Assembly: GCA_040902925.1 (NCBI GenBank)
Contig: JBBDWJ010000132.1
Span: forward strand, 1 to 35,539
DNA length: 35,539 nt
Source of the DNA: JBBDWJ01 sp040902925
Lineage (GTDB): Bacteria > Acidobacteriota > Terriglobia > Bryobacterales > UBA6623
Reading direction: 5' to 3'
A program made the position numbers and the translations under genes. Below the pieces are notes generated by a model. It ran no database searches. It saw only the letters and a program-made list of their open reading frames with translations, and was not told the origin of the DNA. Below are positions 7,717 to 15,422 of this stretch, in pieces (position 1 is the first letter of the stretch; every line of letters starts with the position of its first letter).

Positions 7717-10251
7717 ATGGCCTCGCTGCTTATTTTCTTTCGCATGATGGTCCGGCCGCTGGCCCGTGAGCCGGTGCGTACCCTGCTGACTCTGTTTGCC
7801 GTTACGCTCGGCGTGGCGGTTGTCGTGGCGATCGAGCTGGCTGGTGTAGCCGCGACAGGTTCGTTTCGTTCGTCTCTCGAATCGTTGACCGGGGCGGCGG
7901 AATACGAAATCACCGCGGTTGGCGGCGTCGACGAGGCGCTGTTGGGGCGCTTGTCTTCCCTGCCCTATGCGGTCCAATTTGCGCCCCTAATCGAAGGCTT
8001 CGCGTTTGTCGAGCCAGGCCGTGAAAACGTGCCGGCGTTTGGCGTGGATATGATCGGCGCATCCACGATGGGCGATTCTATCGGCGAGGAACAGTTCTCC
8101 TTGGATGATCTGAAGAACGCCGATTCCATCTGGGTCGGCAAAGCGTTCGGCAAAACAGCGGGCGACACCTTGCGGCTCACCATCAATGCCCGCACCGCGG
8201 ACTATGTGGTGCGAGGCATCGTCGATACGGAACGCTTTCAAGGCGCCGCCCAAGACAACGTCGTGGTGATGGATATCGCCGCGGCGCAGCGCGCGTTTGA
8301 CAAGCAAGGGCGGCTTGACCGCATCGCCGTACTGCTGCCGCGGGAGCAGCACGATGAGGACTGGGAAGCGCTGCTGCGCGCCGAGTTGCCCGCGGGCGTC
8401 ACGCTAGAGCCGCGGGGAGCACGTACCGATCAGAACCAAAAAATGCTAGGCGCCTTCCGCTGGAATCTGCGGATTCTCAGCTACATCTCGCTCATCGTCG
8501 GCGCCTTTCTGATCTACAACACCATCTCTGTTTCGGTTGTGCGGCGGCGCGGGGAAATCGGAGTGATGCGCGCCATGGGCGCTTCCCGCGGCGGCGTGTT
8601 GGCGGCGTTTCTGGCCGAAGCGGCGTTTTTTGGAACCGCCGGGATGCTGCTCGGCCTCGCCGCCGGGCGCATCATGGCCGATGGCGCGGTGGAGCTGATG
8701 GCGGCGACGGTCGAAACGCTGTATGTGAGCAGCGCGCCGGGCCCGATTGAAATCACCTTTGGCACCCTCGTGGTGGCCGCGCTTTCGGGCATCGGTGTGT
8801 CGTTGTTGTCGGCGCTCGCACCGGCGCGCGAAGCCGCCGCTATTTCTCCCAACGAAGCAATGGCCCGCGGGCATCATGAATACCGTGCTCGCTTGAACGC
8901 GGGCCGGGACCTGGTCTGGGCCGCGGCGCTGGCGGCGGCTGCGGGTTTGGCGAGTCTGGCGCCGCCAATCGAGCGCAAGCCGGTGTTTGGCTACGTGGCC
9001 GCACTGCTGCTGATTGCGGCGGCGGCGTTGGCGATTCCTTCGGTGGTCGCGTGGGTCACGCGGGCTGCTTCCGCGACGGCGCTGCGAGTCTTCGGCGTCG
9101 AGGGGTTCCTCGCGTCGCGTAGTCTAGCGGCTTCGTTGGCGCGCACGTCGGTGCTGGTGGGCGCGCTTTCGACGGCGGTCGCCATGATGGTAAGCGTCGG
9201 CATCATGGTCGGTAGCTTCCGCGAGACCGTACAGGTCTGGATGGAGTATCAACTGCGCGCGGATCTATATATCCGCCCGGCAGGGGCTCCGTCGGCGGAC
9301 CGACTGGCGACGATGGAGGCCTCGTTAGCGGAACGCATCGAAGCTTTGCCGGCGGTGGACGTGGTCGACCGGTTCCGCTCCTATCCGATCAGCTACGGCG
9401 GGCTGCCGGCCACGCTCGGCGCCGGCGAAGCGCAAGTGGTGAGTCGCAGCGGCATGGTGCGATTCCTCGAAGGCCCCAGCCACGAGGTGATTCTCGAGCA
9501 GATGCGATCGGGTGACAACGCCATCATCAGCGAGCCCTTCTCCGCGAAACACGATTTGCACGTCGGCGACACGATCACACTGCCTCTGGGCGGCAAGGAA
9601 GCGCGGTTTCGTATCGCCGGCGTTTACTACGACTACTCCAGCGAGCGCGGGGTGATCATCATCGATCGCGCGGCGTTGTTGAGGTATCTGCCGGACACGG
9701 CGCTGACAAGCCTCGCGGTCTATCTCAAGCCCGGCGAGGATCTCGAAGCGGCGCGGGCGGAGATTGAGCAAGCAACTGCGGGGCAACGGCTGTTTATCGC
9801 CAGCACCCGGGCCCTGAGGCGCGCCGCTATTCAAGTATTCGACCGCACGTTCGCTATCACCTATGCGCTCGAAGCCGTGGCAATCGTGGTTGCGATCGTA
9901 GGCATGGCGGGCGCGCTGCTGGCGCTGGTGATCGACCGGCGGCGGGAAATCGGCGTGCTGCGGTTCCTGGGCGCTTCGAGCGGGCAGGTTCGGCGGCTGA
10001 TTCTTTTTGAATCCGGCCTGCTGGGCCTGCTTTCGAATCTCGTCGGGCTGGCGTTGGGAACCCTGTTGTCGCTGGTGCTGATTTTCGTGATCAACAAGCA
10101 GTCGTTCGGCTGGACGATTCAGTTCCACTGGCCCGTGGCGTTGCTGGTGACGGCGCTAACGCTCATTTACGCGGCGACGCTGGTGGCGGGGATCTATCCG
10201 GCCCGGCTGGCGGCGCGGTTGAGCCCGATAGAGGTGGTGCATGAGGAGTGA
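7717..10251 (+). CDS. Large two-module FtsX/MacB-family ABC permease
   Basis: Membrane permease of 844 residues that pairs with the upstream ATPase. The arrangement is typical of duplicated permeases. A first transmembrane helix (TLLTLFAVTLGVAVVVAIELAG) is followed by an extracytoplasmic MacB-core-like domain and an FtsX domain (ISLIVGAFLIYNTISVSVVRRRGEIGVMRAMGAS and two further helices). Two central helices lie around AALLLIAAAALAIPSVVAWV and VLVGALSTAVAMMVSVGIMVG. A second core domain and a second FtsX domain follow (VVAIVGMAGALLALVIDRRREIGVLRFLGASSGQ). The RR(R)GEIGV-R-MGAS pattern occurs twice, marking the two halves. Such mechanotransmitting permeases act on lipids, lipoproteins or peptides rather than ions. 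The start at 7717 gives MASLLIFFRMMVRPL; the frame is open to 7660. It overlaps the next gene by 11 bp. Confidence 0.88.
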   Translation: MASLLIFFRMMVRPLAREPVRTLLTLFAVTLGVAVVVAIELAGVAATGSFRSSLESLTGAAEYEITAVGGVDEALLGRLSSLPYAVQFAPLIEGFAFVEPGRENVPAFGVDMIGASTMGDSIGEEQFSLDDLKNADSIWVGKAFGKTAGDTLRLTINARTADYVVRGIVDTERFQGAAQDNVVVMDIAAAQRAFDKQGRLDRIAVLLPREQHDEDWEALLRAELPAGVTLEPRGARTDQNQKMLGAFRWNLRILSYISLIVGAFLIYNTISVSVVRRRGEIGVMRAMGASRGGVLAAFLAEAAFFGTAGMLLGLAAGRIMADGAVELMAATVETLYVSSAPGPIEITFGTLVVAALSGIGVSLLSALAPAREAAAISPNEAMARGHHEYRARLNAGRDLVWAAALAAAAGLASLAPPIERKPVFGYVAALLLIAAAALAIPSVVAWVTRAASATALRVFGVEGFLASRSLAASLARTSVLVGALSTAVAMMVSVGIMVGSFRETVQVWMEYQLRADLYIRPAGAPSADRLATMEASLAERIEALPAVDVVDRFRSYPISYGGLPATLGAGEAQVVSRSGMVRFLEGPSHEVILEQMRSGDNAIISEPFSAKHDLHVGDTITLPLGGKEARFRIAGVYYDYSSERGVIIIDRAALLRYLPDTALTSLAVYLKPGEDLEAARAEIEQATAGQRLFIASTRALRRAAIQVFDRTFAITYALEAVAIVVAIVGMAGALLALVIDRRREIGVLRFLGASSGQVRRLILFESGLLGLLSNLVGLALGTLLSLVLIFVINKQSFGWTIQFHWPVALLVTALTLIYAATLVAGIYPARLAARLSPIEVVHEE

Positions 10252-11410
10252 GAAGCAAGGTGTCAGGTGTCGGGTGTCAGGTGTCGGGGCTCTGGTGTCC
10301 GCGCTCGGGGTTGTGGTTTTCGCTTTGTTGATGGCGGCACCCGGCTTGGGTTTCGATCGTGCTTTGCCGGGTTATGACTTTCAGTTTCCCCGCGACCATT
10401 TTAGCCATCCCGCGTTTCAGGTCGAGTGGTGGTATTACACCGGCAATCTGCGGACTTCCGACGGACGTCCGTTTGGTTTTGAGCTGACGTTTTTTCGATT
10501 GGGAGTCACCGAGGCCTCAAATCAGAAGCCCAAGGGCAGCGCCTGGGATCTCGACGATGTGTATCTGGCGCACTTCGCGCTTAGCGATATCGCGGCGAAA
10601 GATTTCCACAAGACCGAGCGTCTGAATCGCGCCGGGCCGGGGCTCGCGGGCGCTGATCTTGACCAGGCCCGCATTTGGAACGGGAACTGGGAAGTGCGCT
10701 GGCTCGAGCCGCGATCGCCGCTGGGAAAGCAGAAGCTGCGGGCCGTTTCCGAAGAATTCTCTGTCGATCTCGATCTGACACCGCTGAAGCCGCCTGTGAT
10801 TCACGGCCAAGATGGCATCAGCACGAAGGCGGAGGGCCCAGGACGCGCTTCGCACTACGTCAGCTTCACGCGTCTCGCCGCGGCGGGAGCCATCACCTTG
10901 CGGGATACGCAATACAGCGTGGACGGCCTGGCCTGGATGGATCACGAGTTTTCGACCGACAGCATGGGGTCCACGCAGGCCGGCTGGGACTGGATGAGCA
11001 TTCAGCTCGACAACGGCGAGGAGCTGATGCTTTACCGCATGCGGCGCAAAGACGGCTCCGCGGACCCGGTTTCCTCTGGCACGTTCGTCGATCGCCAAGG
11101 CAAGGCGACTCATCTCCAGTGGAATGAAATCCGCATGGAGCCAAGCGAGCCTTGGGTCAGCCCTGAGACCGGCGGGCGGTACCCATTGCGGTGGGCGATC
11201 GCGGTGCCGCGCCTGGCGCTCGAGCTGGAGAGCAGGGCTCAGTTCGCAAACCAGGAAGTGGTGAGCGGGCGTGAGCTGAGCCCGACGTACTGGGAGGGCG
11301 CGGTTGTTTACAAAGGGCGAAAGGGTGAAGAAGAAGTCGGGGGGAGCGGCTATCTGGAAATGACGGGCTACGACAAGCCGATCGAGATTGGAGCGCGCGG
11401 CGAGCGCTGA
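10241..11410 (+). CDS. CrtC/AttH-family lipocalin-like secreted protein
   Basis: Exported protein (up to 389 residues) of the carotenoid 1,2-hydratase/AttH family, whose two lipocalin-like domains appear both in CrtC enzymes and in AttH, the secreted partner of AttEFG ABC transporters. Visible family motifs are HPAFQVEWWYYTGNL, FGFELTFFR, AHFALSD, GLAWMDHEFST, GWDWMSIQLDNGEELMLYRMR, and the C-terminal SPTYWEGAV. The context (ATPase, fused permease, then this gene with an 11-bp overlap) fits an att-type operon much better than carotenoid synthesis. The ATG at 10241 is followed by codons made of GGTGTCR heptads. The GTG at 10295 would give a compact signal peptide (SALGVVVFALLMAAPGLG), so the first 18 codons may not be translated. 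The role, probably binding a hydrophobic ligand outside the membrane, is inferred. Confidence 0.85.
   Translation: MRSEKQGVRCRVSGVGALVSALGVVVFALLMAAPGLGFDRALPGYDFQFPRDHFSHPAFQVEWWYYTGNLRTSDGRPFGFELTFFRLGVTEASNQKPKGSAWDLDDVYLAHFALSDIAAKDFHKTERLNRAGPGLAGADLDQARIWNGNWEVRWLEPRSPLGKQKLRAVSEEFSVDLDLTPLKPPVIHGQDGISTKAEGPGRASHYVSFTRLAAAGAITLRDTQYSVDGLAWMDHEFSTDSMGSTQAGWDWMSIQLDNGEELMLYRMRRKDGSADPVSSGTFVDRQGKATHLQWNEIRMEPSEPWVSPETGGRYPLRWAIAVPRLALELESRAQFANQEVVSGRELSPTYWEGAVVYKGRKGEEEVGGSGYLEMTGYDKPIEIGARGER
10259..10300. repeat. GGTGTCR heptad tandem repeat
   Basis: Four adjoining heptads at 10259-10286 alternate exactly between GGTGTCA and GGTGTCG. After a 7-bp interruption a fifth copy, GGTGTCC, follows at 10294-10300. 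The run lies within the first codons of the AttH-like gene. It has the same 7-bp period as the GGCAAAA element at 5741-5775 but a different sequence. Confidence 0.85.
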
Positions 11411-11731
11411 GTCCGCCGCTAACGCTTCGCGAGAGCCCAACTCTCAGCAACATTGCGGAAGCGGTAACGCGCGGTTCCCAGGGCTCGCGTGCGTGCTCCA
11501 ATAGGGATTTTCGGCCCGCGCTGGGCGGCCGGCTCCGCACACATCTGACCCGGACGCCCCAACGCATATCACTAAAAACACGACTTTTTCACTAGCCTCT
11601 GCTAGTCTGTACTCTCGCCAAGGCAGGCTTGGTTTGGGCCGGGTGTTTCCCTGAGATCGGTACGTTGCATTGCCTATGCGGGGAACACGGCTCGTCTAGA
11701 TCTCGTATCCCTCGTCAGGAGGAAACGGTAG
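11411..11731. other. Intergenic region, 321 bp, no gene recognised
   Basis: Nothing coding is supported here. Two small dyads are visible: GAGAG-CCCAA-CTCTC at 11431-11445, just after the AttH-like gene, and ACTAGC-CTCT-GCTAGT at 11591-11606, which could be an operator for the zinc-ribbon gene. I see no convincing -35/-10 pair. The region ends in a strong ribosome-binding site, AGGAGGAA at 11717-11724. Confidence 0.5.
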
Positions 11732-12184
11732 TTGCCCTTTTGCACACAGTGCGGCGCGGAAGTCACCGACATCGACCGCTTCTGCCGGCGCTGCGGGACC
11801 CGCCAGCCCGCCAGCGCGGGACCCGCCGGGCAAAGAGCTACATCCTCCAGCAGCAGCATCAGCCCGCGGGCGGCTTCGATCTTGTGCTATGTGCCGTGGA
11901 TGGGCTGGATCGCGGCGCTCTTCGTGCTCGCTACCGACCGTTTCCAAAGAGAGCGCGACGTGCGATTCCACGCCTACCAGGGTCTCTACCTGTTCGTCGG
12001 CTGGATGCTGGTTCACTACGTGGTGGGATTCTGGGAAAGCTTCCTGCCGGGGCCGGACCTGCCATTCGCCAAGCTGTTCGAGTTTCTGATCCTGATCTTG
12101 TGGATCGTGATGCTGGTGAAGACCAGCAAGGGCGAGCGCTTTTCGATCCCCGTCGTTGGCGAGCTGGCGGAACGCTCTCTGTAG
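11732..12184 (+). CDS. Zinc-ribbon plus DUF4870-type membrane protein
   Basis: Protein of 150 residues with an N-terminal zinc ribbon (FCTQCGAEVTDIDRFCRRCG, two CxxC pairs), a short serine-rich linker and a C-terminal DUF4870-like membrane domain. Three hydrophobic stretches are seen: ILCYVPWMGWIAALFVLAT, AYQGLYLFVGWMLVHYVVGFW, and FEFLILILWIVMLVK. The DUF4870 hallmark of RFHAYQGL between helices 1 and 2 is present as VRFHAYQGLYL. Function is unknown. The start is a TTG at 11732, chosen because an AGGAGGAA ribosome site lies 7 nt upstream and the zinc ribbon begins at the second codon. A longer open frame in another phase is a shadow. It is convergent with the DapA-family gene. Confidence 0.85.
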   Translation: MPFCTQCGAEVTDIDRFCRRCGTRQPASAGPAGQRATSSSSSISPRAASILCYVPWMGWIAALFVLATDRFQRERDVRFHAYQGLYLFVGWMLVHYVVGFWESFLPGPDLPFAKLFEFLILILWIVMLVKTSKGERFSIPVVGELAERSL

Positions 12185-12227
12185 CCGCTTTCCGGCCTCT
12201 TTCGGGTGACGGCTTGTGAGAAAGCGG
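12185..12227. terminator. Possible bidirectional terminator between convergent genes
   Basis: CCGCTTTC at 12185-12192 and GAAAGCGG at 12220-12227 are perfect 8-bp inverted arms filling the 44-bp gap between the two converging genes. The loop is long (27 nt) and there is no clean T-run, so the call is tentative. Confidence 0.35.
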
Positions 12228-12228
12228 G

Positions 12229-13113
12229 TTAACTGTTAATCCCGGCGAAAGCCGCGGCGATACGTTCCCGAGCGTCCCCACTCAGCGGCAACAGAGGCAA
12301 CCGAGGGTTCCCGCCGTAGTAGCCCCGCAGGTCCATTGCGTATTTCAGGCCGGCAATACCATATTGCGTTGTGACCGCCTCCGCCGCGGCGCGCGCGCGC
12401 TCCTGCAACTCCGCCGCGCTTGCCAACTCCCGCGTGCGTACCGCTTCGCCGATGGAGAGGCAAAAAAACGGCGCCGCATTGGCCAACGCGGGGACCGCTC
12501 CCGCAGCGCCTGCCGCGAGCCCGGCGTGCAGCAACGTGTCCTCACCGCATAGCACCGCAAAGCCGTCGCCGGCTTGCTCCACCAGGCGCCGGATCGAATC
12601 CTCGTTTGCGGATGCATCGATCACGCCGGCAATTCCCGGGTGTTTCGAAAGCGAAAGCACCGTTTCCGCGCTGAGCCGCACCGCAGCGCCAGCCCGCGGG
12701 TTGAAGATTACGAGCGGCATCTTCGCCTGGTCCGCCACGGCTCGAAAATAAGTGGCTTGCGCTTGAGCGCCCTCCACCCACGGGCGCGGATACTGTGGCG
12801 GCTCGACAACCGCCGCCTTGTAGCCCAGCGCTTGGGCGCAATCGATCGCGCGCACAGTTTCCCGCACGCCATCCGCCGAAACGCCCGCCAACAGGAGTTT
12901 CTCGCCATCGGACGCGCGCGCCGCCTCTTCCCACAAAGTGCGCTTCTCGTCCAATGAGAGCATCCGCGACTCGCCGCAGCTCGAGCCGACGATGTAGCCC
13001 GCCAGATGCGTGCGATTCCAGCGCGAAAAGTTGTAGTGAACCTTCGACACGTACAGATCACCGCGGTGATCGAACGGCGTGGCGACGGGCACGAGAATAC
13101 CTTGCAGCTTCAT
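12229..13113 (-). CDS. DapA/dihydrodipicolinate synthase-family protein lacking the Schiff-base lysine
   Basis: TIM-barrel protein of 294 residues in the DapA/NAL superfamily, whose members normally form a Schiff base between a 2-oxo acid and a strictly conserved lysine. The fold landmarks are present: GILVPVATPFDHRGDL, YIVGSSCGES (cf. GTTGES), LLLAGVSA, AVVEPPQYPRP, MPLVIFNPRAG (cf. LYNVPSRTG), HPGIAGVIDASAN (cf. IIGIKEATGN), and VLCGEDTLL. At the key points, however, the catalytic Tyr is Phe137 and the Schiff-base Lys is Ile165. The protein therefore cannot use the standard aldolase mechanism, and calling it a dihydrodipicolinate synthase would be wrong. The start at 13113 (MKLQGILV) is preferred to the frame start at 13149. 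It is divergent from selD with 95 bp between them. Confidence 0.82.
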   Translation of the reverse strand: MKLQGILVPVATPFDHRGDLYVSKVHYNFSRWNRTHLAGYIVGSSCGESRMLSLDEKRTLWEEAARASDGEKLLLAGVSADGVRETVRAIDCAQALGYKAAVVEPPQYPRPWVEGAQAQATYFRAVADQAKMPLVIFNPRAGAAVRLSAETVLSLSKHPGIAGVIDASANEDSIRRLVEQAGDGFAVLCGEDTLLHAGLAAGAAGAVPALANAAPFFCLSIGEAVRTRELASAAELQERARAAAEAVTTQYGIAGLKYAMDLRGYYGGNPRLPLLPLSGDARERIAAAFAGINS

Positions 13114-13195
13114 AGCGAGCTTTCCATTGTATCCGCCGCATCGAACCAAATACCGGCTCGCCGGCGCCGCATGCCACTCTATCGCCCCTGCCTGA

Positions 13196-13208
13196 CATAA
13201 TGAACTCC
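13196..13208 (+). promoter_or_regulatory. Candidate -10 element giving a leaderless selD transcript
   Basis: CATAAT at 13196-13201 matches five of six positions of the -10 consensus and ends 7 bp before the selD ATG at 13209. No ribosome-binding sequence precedes that ATG. If used, the transcript would begin at or very near the start codon. I find no good -35 at 17 bp upstream, so this is weak. Confidence 0.3.
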
Positions 13209-14246
13209 ATGTCGGATCGCATTCGTCTCACGGCTGCCGTGAAGTGCGCTGGTTGAGCGAGTAAGCTCAACCCTGCCCTTCTCGAGCAGGTCCTCGGCAG
13301 TTTGCCGAGGCTCGACAATCCGCGTGTCCTTGTCGGATTCGACAAATCCGACGACGCCGGAGTGTATCTGCTCGACGATGGCACTGCGATCGTGCAAACT
13401 GTTGATTTCTTTACACCTATCGTCGATGATCCGGAAACTTTCGGGCAGGTGGCGGCGGCCAATTCGCTCAGCGACGTTTACGCCATGGGGGGCCGGCCGA
13501 TCTCGGCTCTGGCGATCACCTGCTACCCCGGCAGCGGCGATCCGGCCGTGCTGGCCGCAATTATGCGCGGCGGGCAGTCGAAGATTCATGAAGCCGGCTG
13601 CGTCGTGATCGGCGGCCACAGCGTCGCCGACGACGAGATCAAGTTCGGCTACGCGGTGACCGGCATCATCGATCCCGCAAAGATTCGAACGAATTCGGAT
13701 GCGCGCCCGGGCGATGACCTGGTGCTCACCAAGCGTCTCGGCACGGGCGTGATTTCCACCGCCATCAAGCGCGAACTCGCCAGCGATGGGCACATTGACG
13801 CCATGGTCGAGTCGTTGACGCAGCTCAACCGGCTGGCCGGCGAGGCCATTGGACGCTACGATGTCCACGCCGCGACCGACATTACGGGTTTCGGGCTGAT
13901 GGGGCACGGCCGCGAGATGGCCGAGGGCAGCAATGTCACGCTCGAGATCGACCACGCGAGACTGGAATTTCTGCCTGGCGCGCTCGACTATGCGCGCCAG
14001 GGAGTTTTTCCCGGCGGCCAGAAGAACAACAGACTGTTTGCTCAGTCGGCCGTGAGTATCGCTGATATAGTGCCTGCGGAGGTAGCCGGGCTGATCTACG
14101 ACCCGCAGACTTCGGGCGGGTTGCTGATTTCGATCTCGCCTTCCGATACTGAGGCCTTGCTTAGGGAATTGCGGGCGGCGGGCGTGGTGGCGGGAAAGGT
14201 TGGCAGGGTGCTCGAGCGGGGCACGGCGGCGATTCGCGTCATCTAG
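13209..14246 (+). CDS. selD: Selenide, water dikinase, probable selenoprotein (in-frame UGA at codon 16)
   Basis: Makes selenophosphate from selenide and ATP, the selenium donor for selenocysteine and selenouridine synthesis. Read from the ATG at 13209, the frame runs MSDRIRLTAAVKCAG, then TGA (13254-13256), then ASKLNPALLEQVL. The TGA aligns with catalytic Cys17 of E. coli SelD (GAGCGCKISP), and the essential Lys follows three residues later (Lys19), so the codon is best read as selenocysteine. Downstream motifs are all normal: GFDKSDDAGVY, QTVDFFTPIVDDP, AAANSLSDVYAMGG, ATDITGFGLMGHG, DPQTSGGLL. Total length is 345 residues, standard for SelD. A standard gene call would begin after the UGA and lose the active site. 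Alternatives are a pseudogene or a sequencing error, but frame and similarity are intact on both sides of the stop. Confidence 0.88.
13251..13310 (+). promoter_or_regulatory. UGA recoding region with three successive hairpins; SECIS candidate
   Basis: Three stems follow one another around the selD UGA. GGTTGAGC/GCTCAACC (13251-13258 with 13265-13272, loop GAGTAA) contains the UGA in its own stem. CCTGC/GCAGG pairs 13272-13276 with 13286-13290. CCTCGGC/GCCGAGG pairs 13292-13298 with 13304-13310, with loop AGTTT. Bacterial SECIS elements lie just 3' of the UGA inside the coding region and usually have a G early in the apical loop, which the third hairpin satisfies. Its loop, about 43 nt from the UGA, is farther than the usual range. 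Which stem SelB would bind is undecided. Confidence 0.45.
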
Positions 14247-14283
14247 TGCTGTAAAGGCGGCGACATGTCGCGCCCTCGGCTAG

Positions 14284-14325
14284 GCCGGCGCTTTTGCGCC
14301 GGCGGACAGGCGGGAGCGCCCGTCC
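14284..14325. terminator. Two hairpins between convergent selD and MidA-like genes
   Basis: GCCGGCGC-TTTT-GCGCCGGC at 14284-14303 is a perfect 8-bp stem with a 4-nt loop. Directly after it, GGACAGGCG-GGAG-CGCCCGTCC at 14304-14325 is a 9-bp stem with one G-T-type mismatch, followed on the plus strand by TACTTTT. Placed between two converging genes, they probably end transcription in both directions. The second hairpin resembles a dispersed palindromic repeat. Confidence 0.6.
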
Positions 14326-15422
14326 TACTTTTGCAGCTTGCGCTGCACCAATACCTGAAACGTTTCGCCCAGGCCGAATAGCAGCGTTTTGAGCTGCATT
14401 CGTAGCCGGAAGCTTTCCTGCTCGCTGCCGGCCGCGAGCGCTGCGGCGAACTGATCCGGCTCGCCAACCTCCATCAGAAACTGCGTCTGGGTTTTTAGGC
14501 CTTGGGAAACCAGGCCTAGTTCCGCTCCCCGTTTTTCGAGGGCCGTGAAATTCACGTGCGCGGTGATGTCGCGGCCGCCTGGGTCGGCCAGCACATCTTC
14601 CGAGGCCTGGTGCTTCACGTAACTCATCAGCGAGCCTTGCGAAAAGCGCCGTCCGCCGGCGATCTGGTCCGCCGTGTAGCCGTAGTCGATCGTCAGCACG
14701 TAGCCTTGATTGAGCCTCGCGGCAACCCGTTCGAGCTGCTCCAAAGCCGCGAGGTTGACCTCGATGCGCTGGCCGTCGGCCAGTCCGGGTGCGTAGAGAT
14801 CGAGATATCCCGCCACGCGCGGGTCGGAAACCGGGCCATCCGCCAAGCGAAACCCGTCGCCATGGGCCTCCACATAGTGCTCGATGATCCGGCCGGCCTT
14901 GTTTTGGACCGAGTGAACCGGCAGGGCGTCAAAAAACTCGTTGGAGAAAACAACTCCAGTGAATCCTGTTTCGAGAAGGCCACTCGCACCGTAATCCGCG
15001 CCATAATCAGCCCCAAAAACGCGGACGTCCGGCAGCCGCTCCCGCAGCACGTCGGTTGTTTCCCCACGCCCCGGCCCCAGCTCGACCACGGAAAAATCGT
15101 TGGGAGTCCCCAATTCCTCGCGCCAGCGAGCGATTTGCTGGGCGATCAGGCGGCCGAATACTGGCTGGAGCTGCGAATTGGTGAAAAAGTCGCCTCCCAC
15201 GCCAAACGGGTCGGCTGACAGCGGCGAGTCCTCGGAACCGCCCTCCCTAGCGGCTAAATCCCTGTCAGCGGGGGCTTTTTCATCCGGAGGACGACGCCGG
15301 TAATAACCGCCCGGCTCGCCGTATAGCGCCAACTCCATGAAACGGCGGAACGGAATCGGCCCCTGGCGGTCTATCTCTGCGCGGATCGTTTCCGCCGGCG
15401 GTGGCTCAGCCGGGTAGGTCAT
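14325..15422 (-). CDS. MidA/NDUFAF7-type SAM-dependent methyltransferase
   Basis: Protein of 365 residues in the DUF185/MidA family. The mitochondrial member NDUFAF7 methylates an arginine of a complex I subunit; the bacterial substrate is unknown. Seen in order: IPFRRFMELALYGEPGGYY, GDFFTNSQLQPVFGRLIAQQ, the SAM-binding VVELGPGRGETTDVL, VFSNEFFDALPVH, VLTIDYGYTADQI, SLMSYVKHQASEDVLADPGGRDITAHVNF, TQTQFLMEVG, and LLFGLGETFQVLVQRK. These are the diagnostic MidA blocks. A non-conserved insertion of ~30 charged residues (about positions 45-75) follows the GGYYRR segment. The ATG overlaps the stop of the upstream small gene (ATGA), indicating translational coupling. No nuo genes lie in the window to support a complex I substrate. 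Confidence 0.88.
   Translation of the reverse strand: MTYPAEPPPAETIRAEIDRQGPIPFRRFMELALYGEPGGYYRRRPPDEKAPADRDLAAREGGSEDSPLSADPFGVGGDFFTNSQLQPVFGRLIAQQIARWREELGTPNDFSVVELGPGRGETTDVLRERLPDVRVFGADYGADYGASGLLETGFTGVVFSNEFFDALPVHSVQNKAGRIIEHYVEAHGDGFRLADGPVSDPRVAGYLDLYAPGLADGQRIEVNLAALEQLERVAARLNQGYVLTIDYGYTADQIAGGRRFSQGSLMSYVKHQASEDVLADPGGRDITAHVNFTALEKRGAELGLVSQGLKTQTQFLMEVGEPDQFAAALAAGSEQESFRLRMQLKTLLFGLGETFQVLVQRKLQK

Noticed and set aside
13302..14246. selD taken to start after the UGA
   Set aside because: This version lacks the active-site residue and the Lys and starts mid-domain; the frame with the UGA read as selenocysteine gives a normal-length enzyme.
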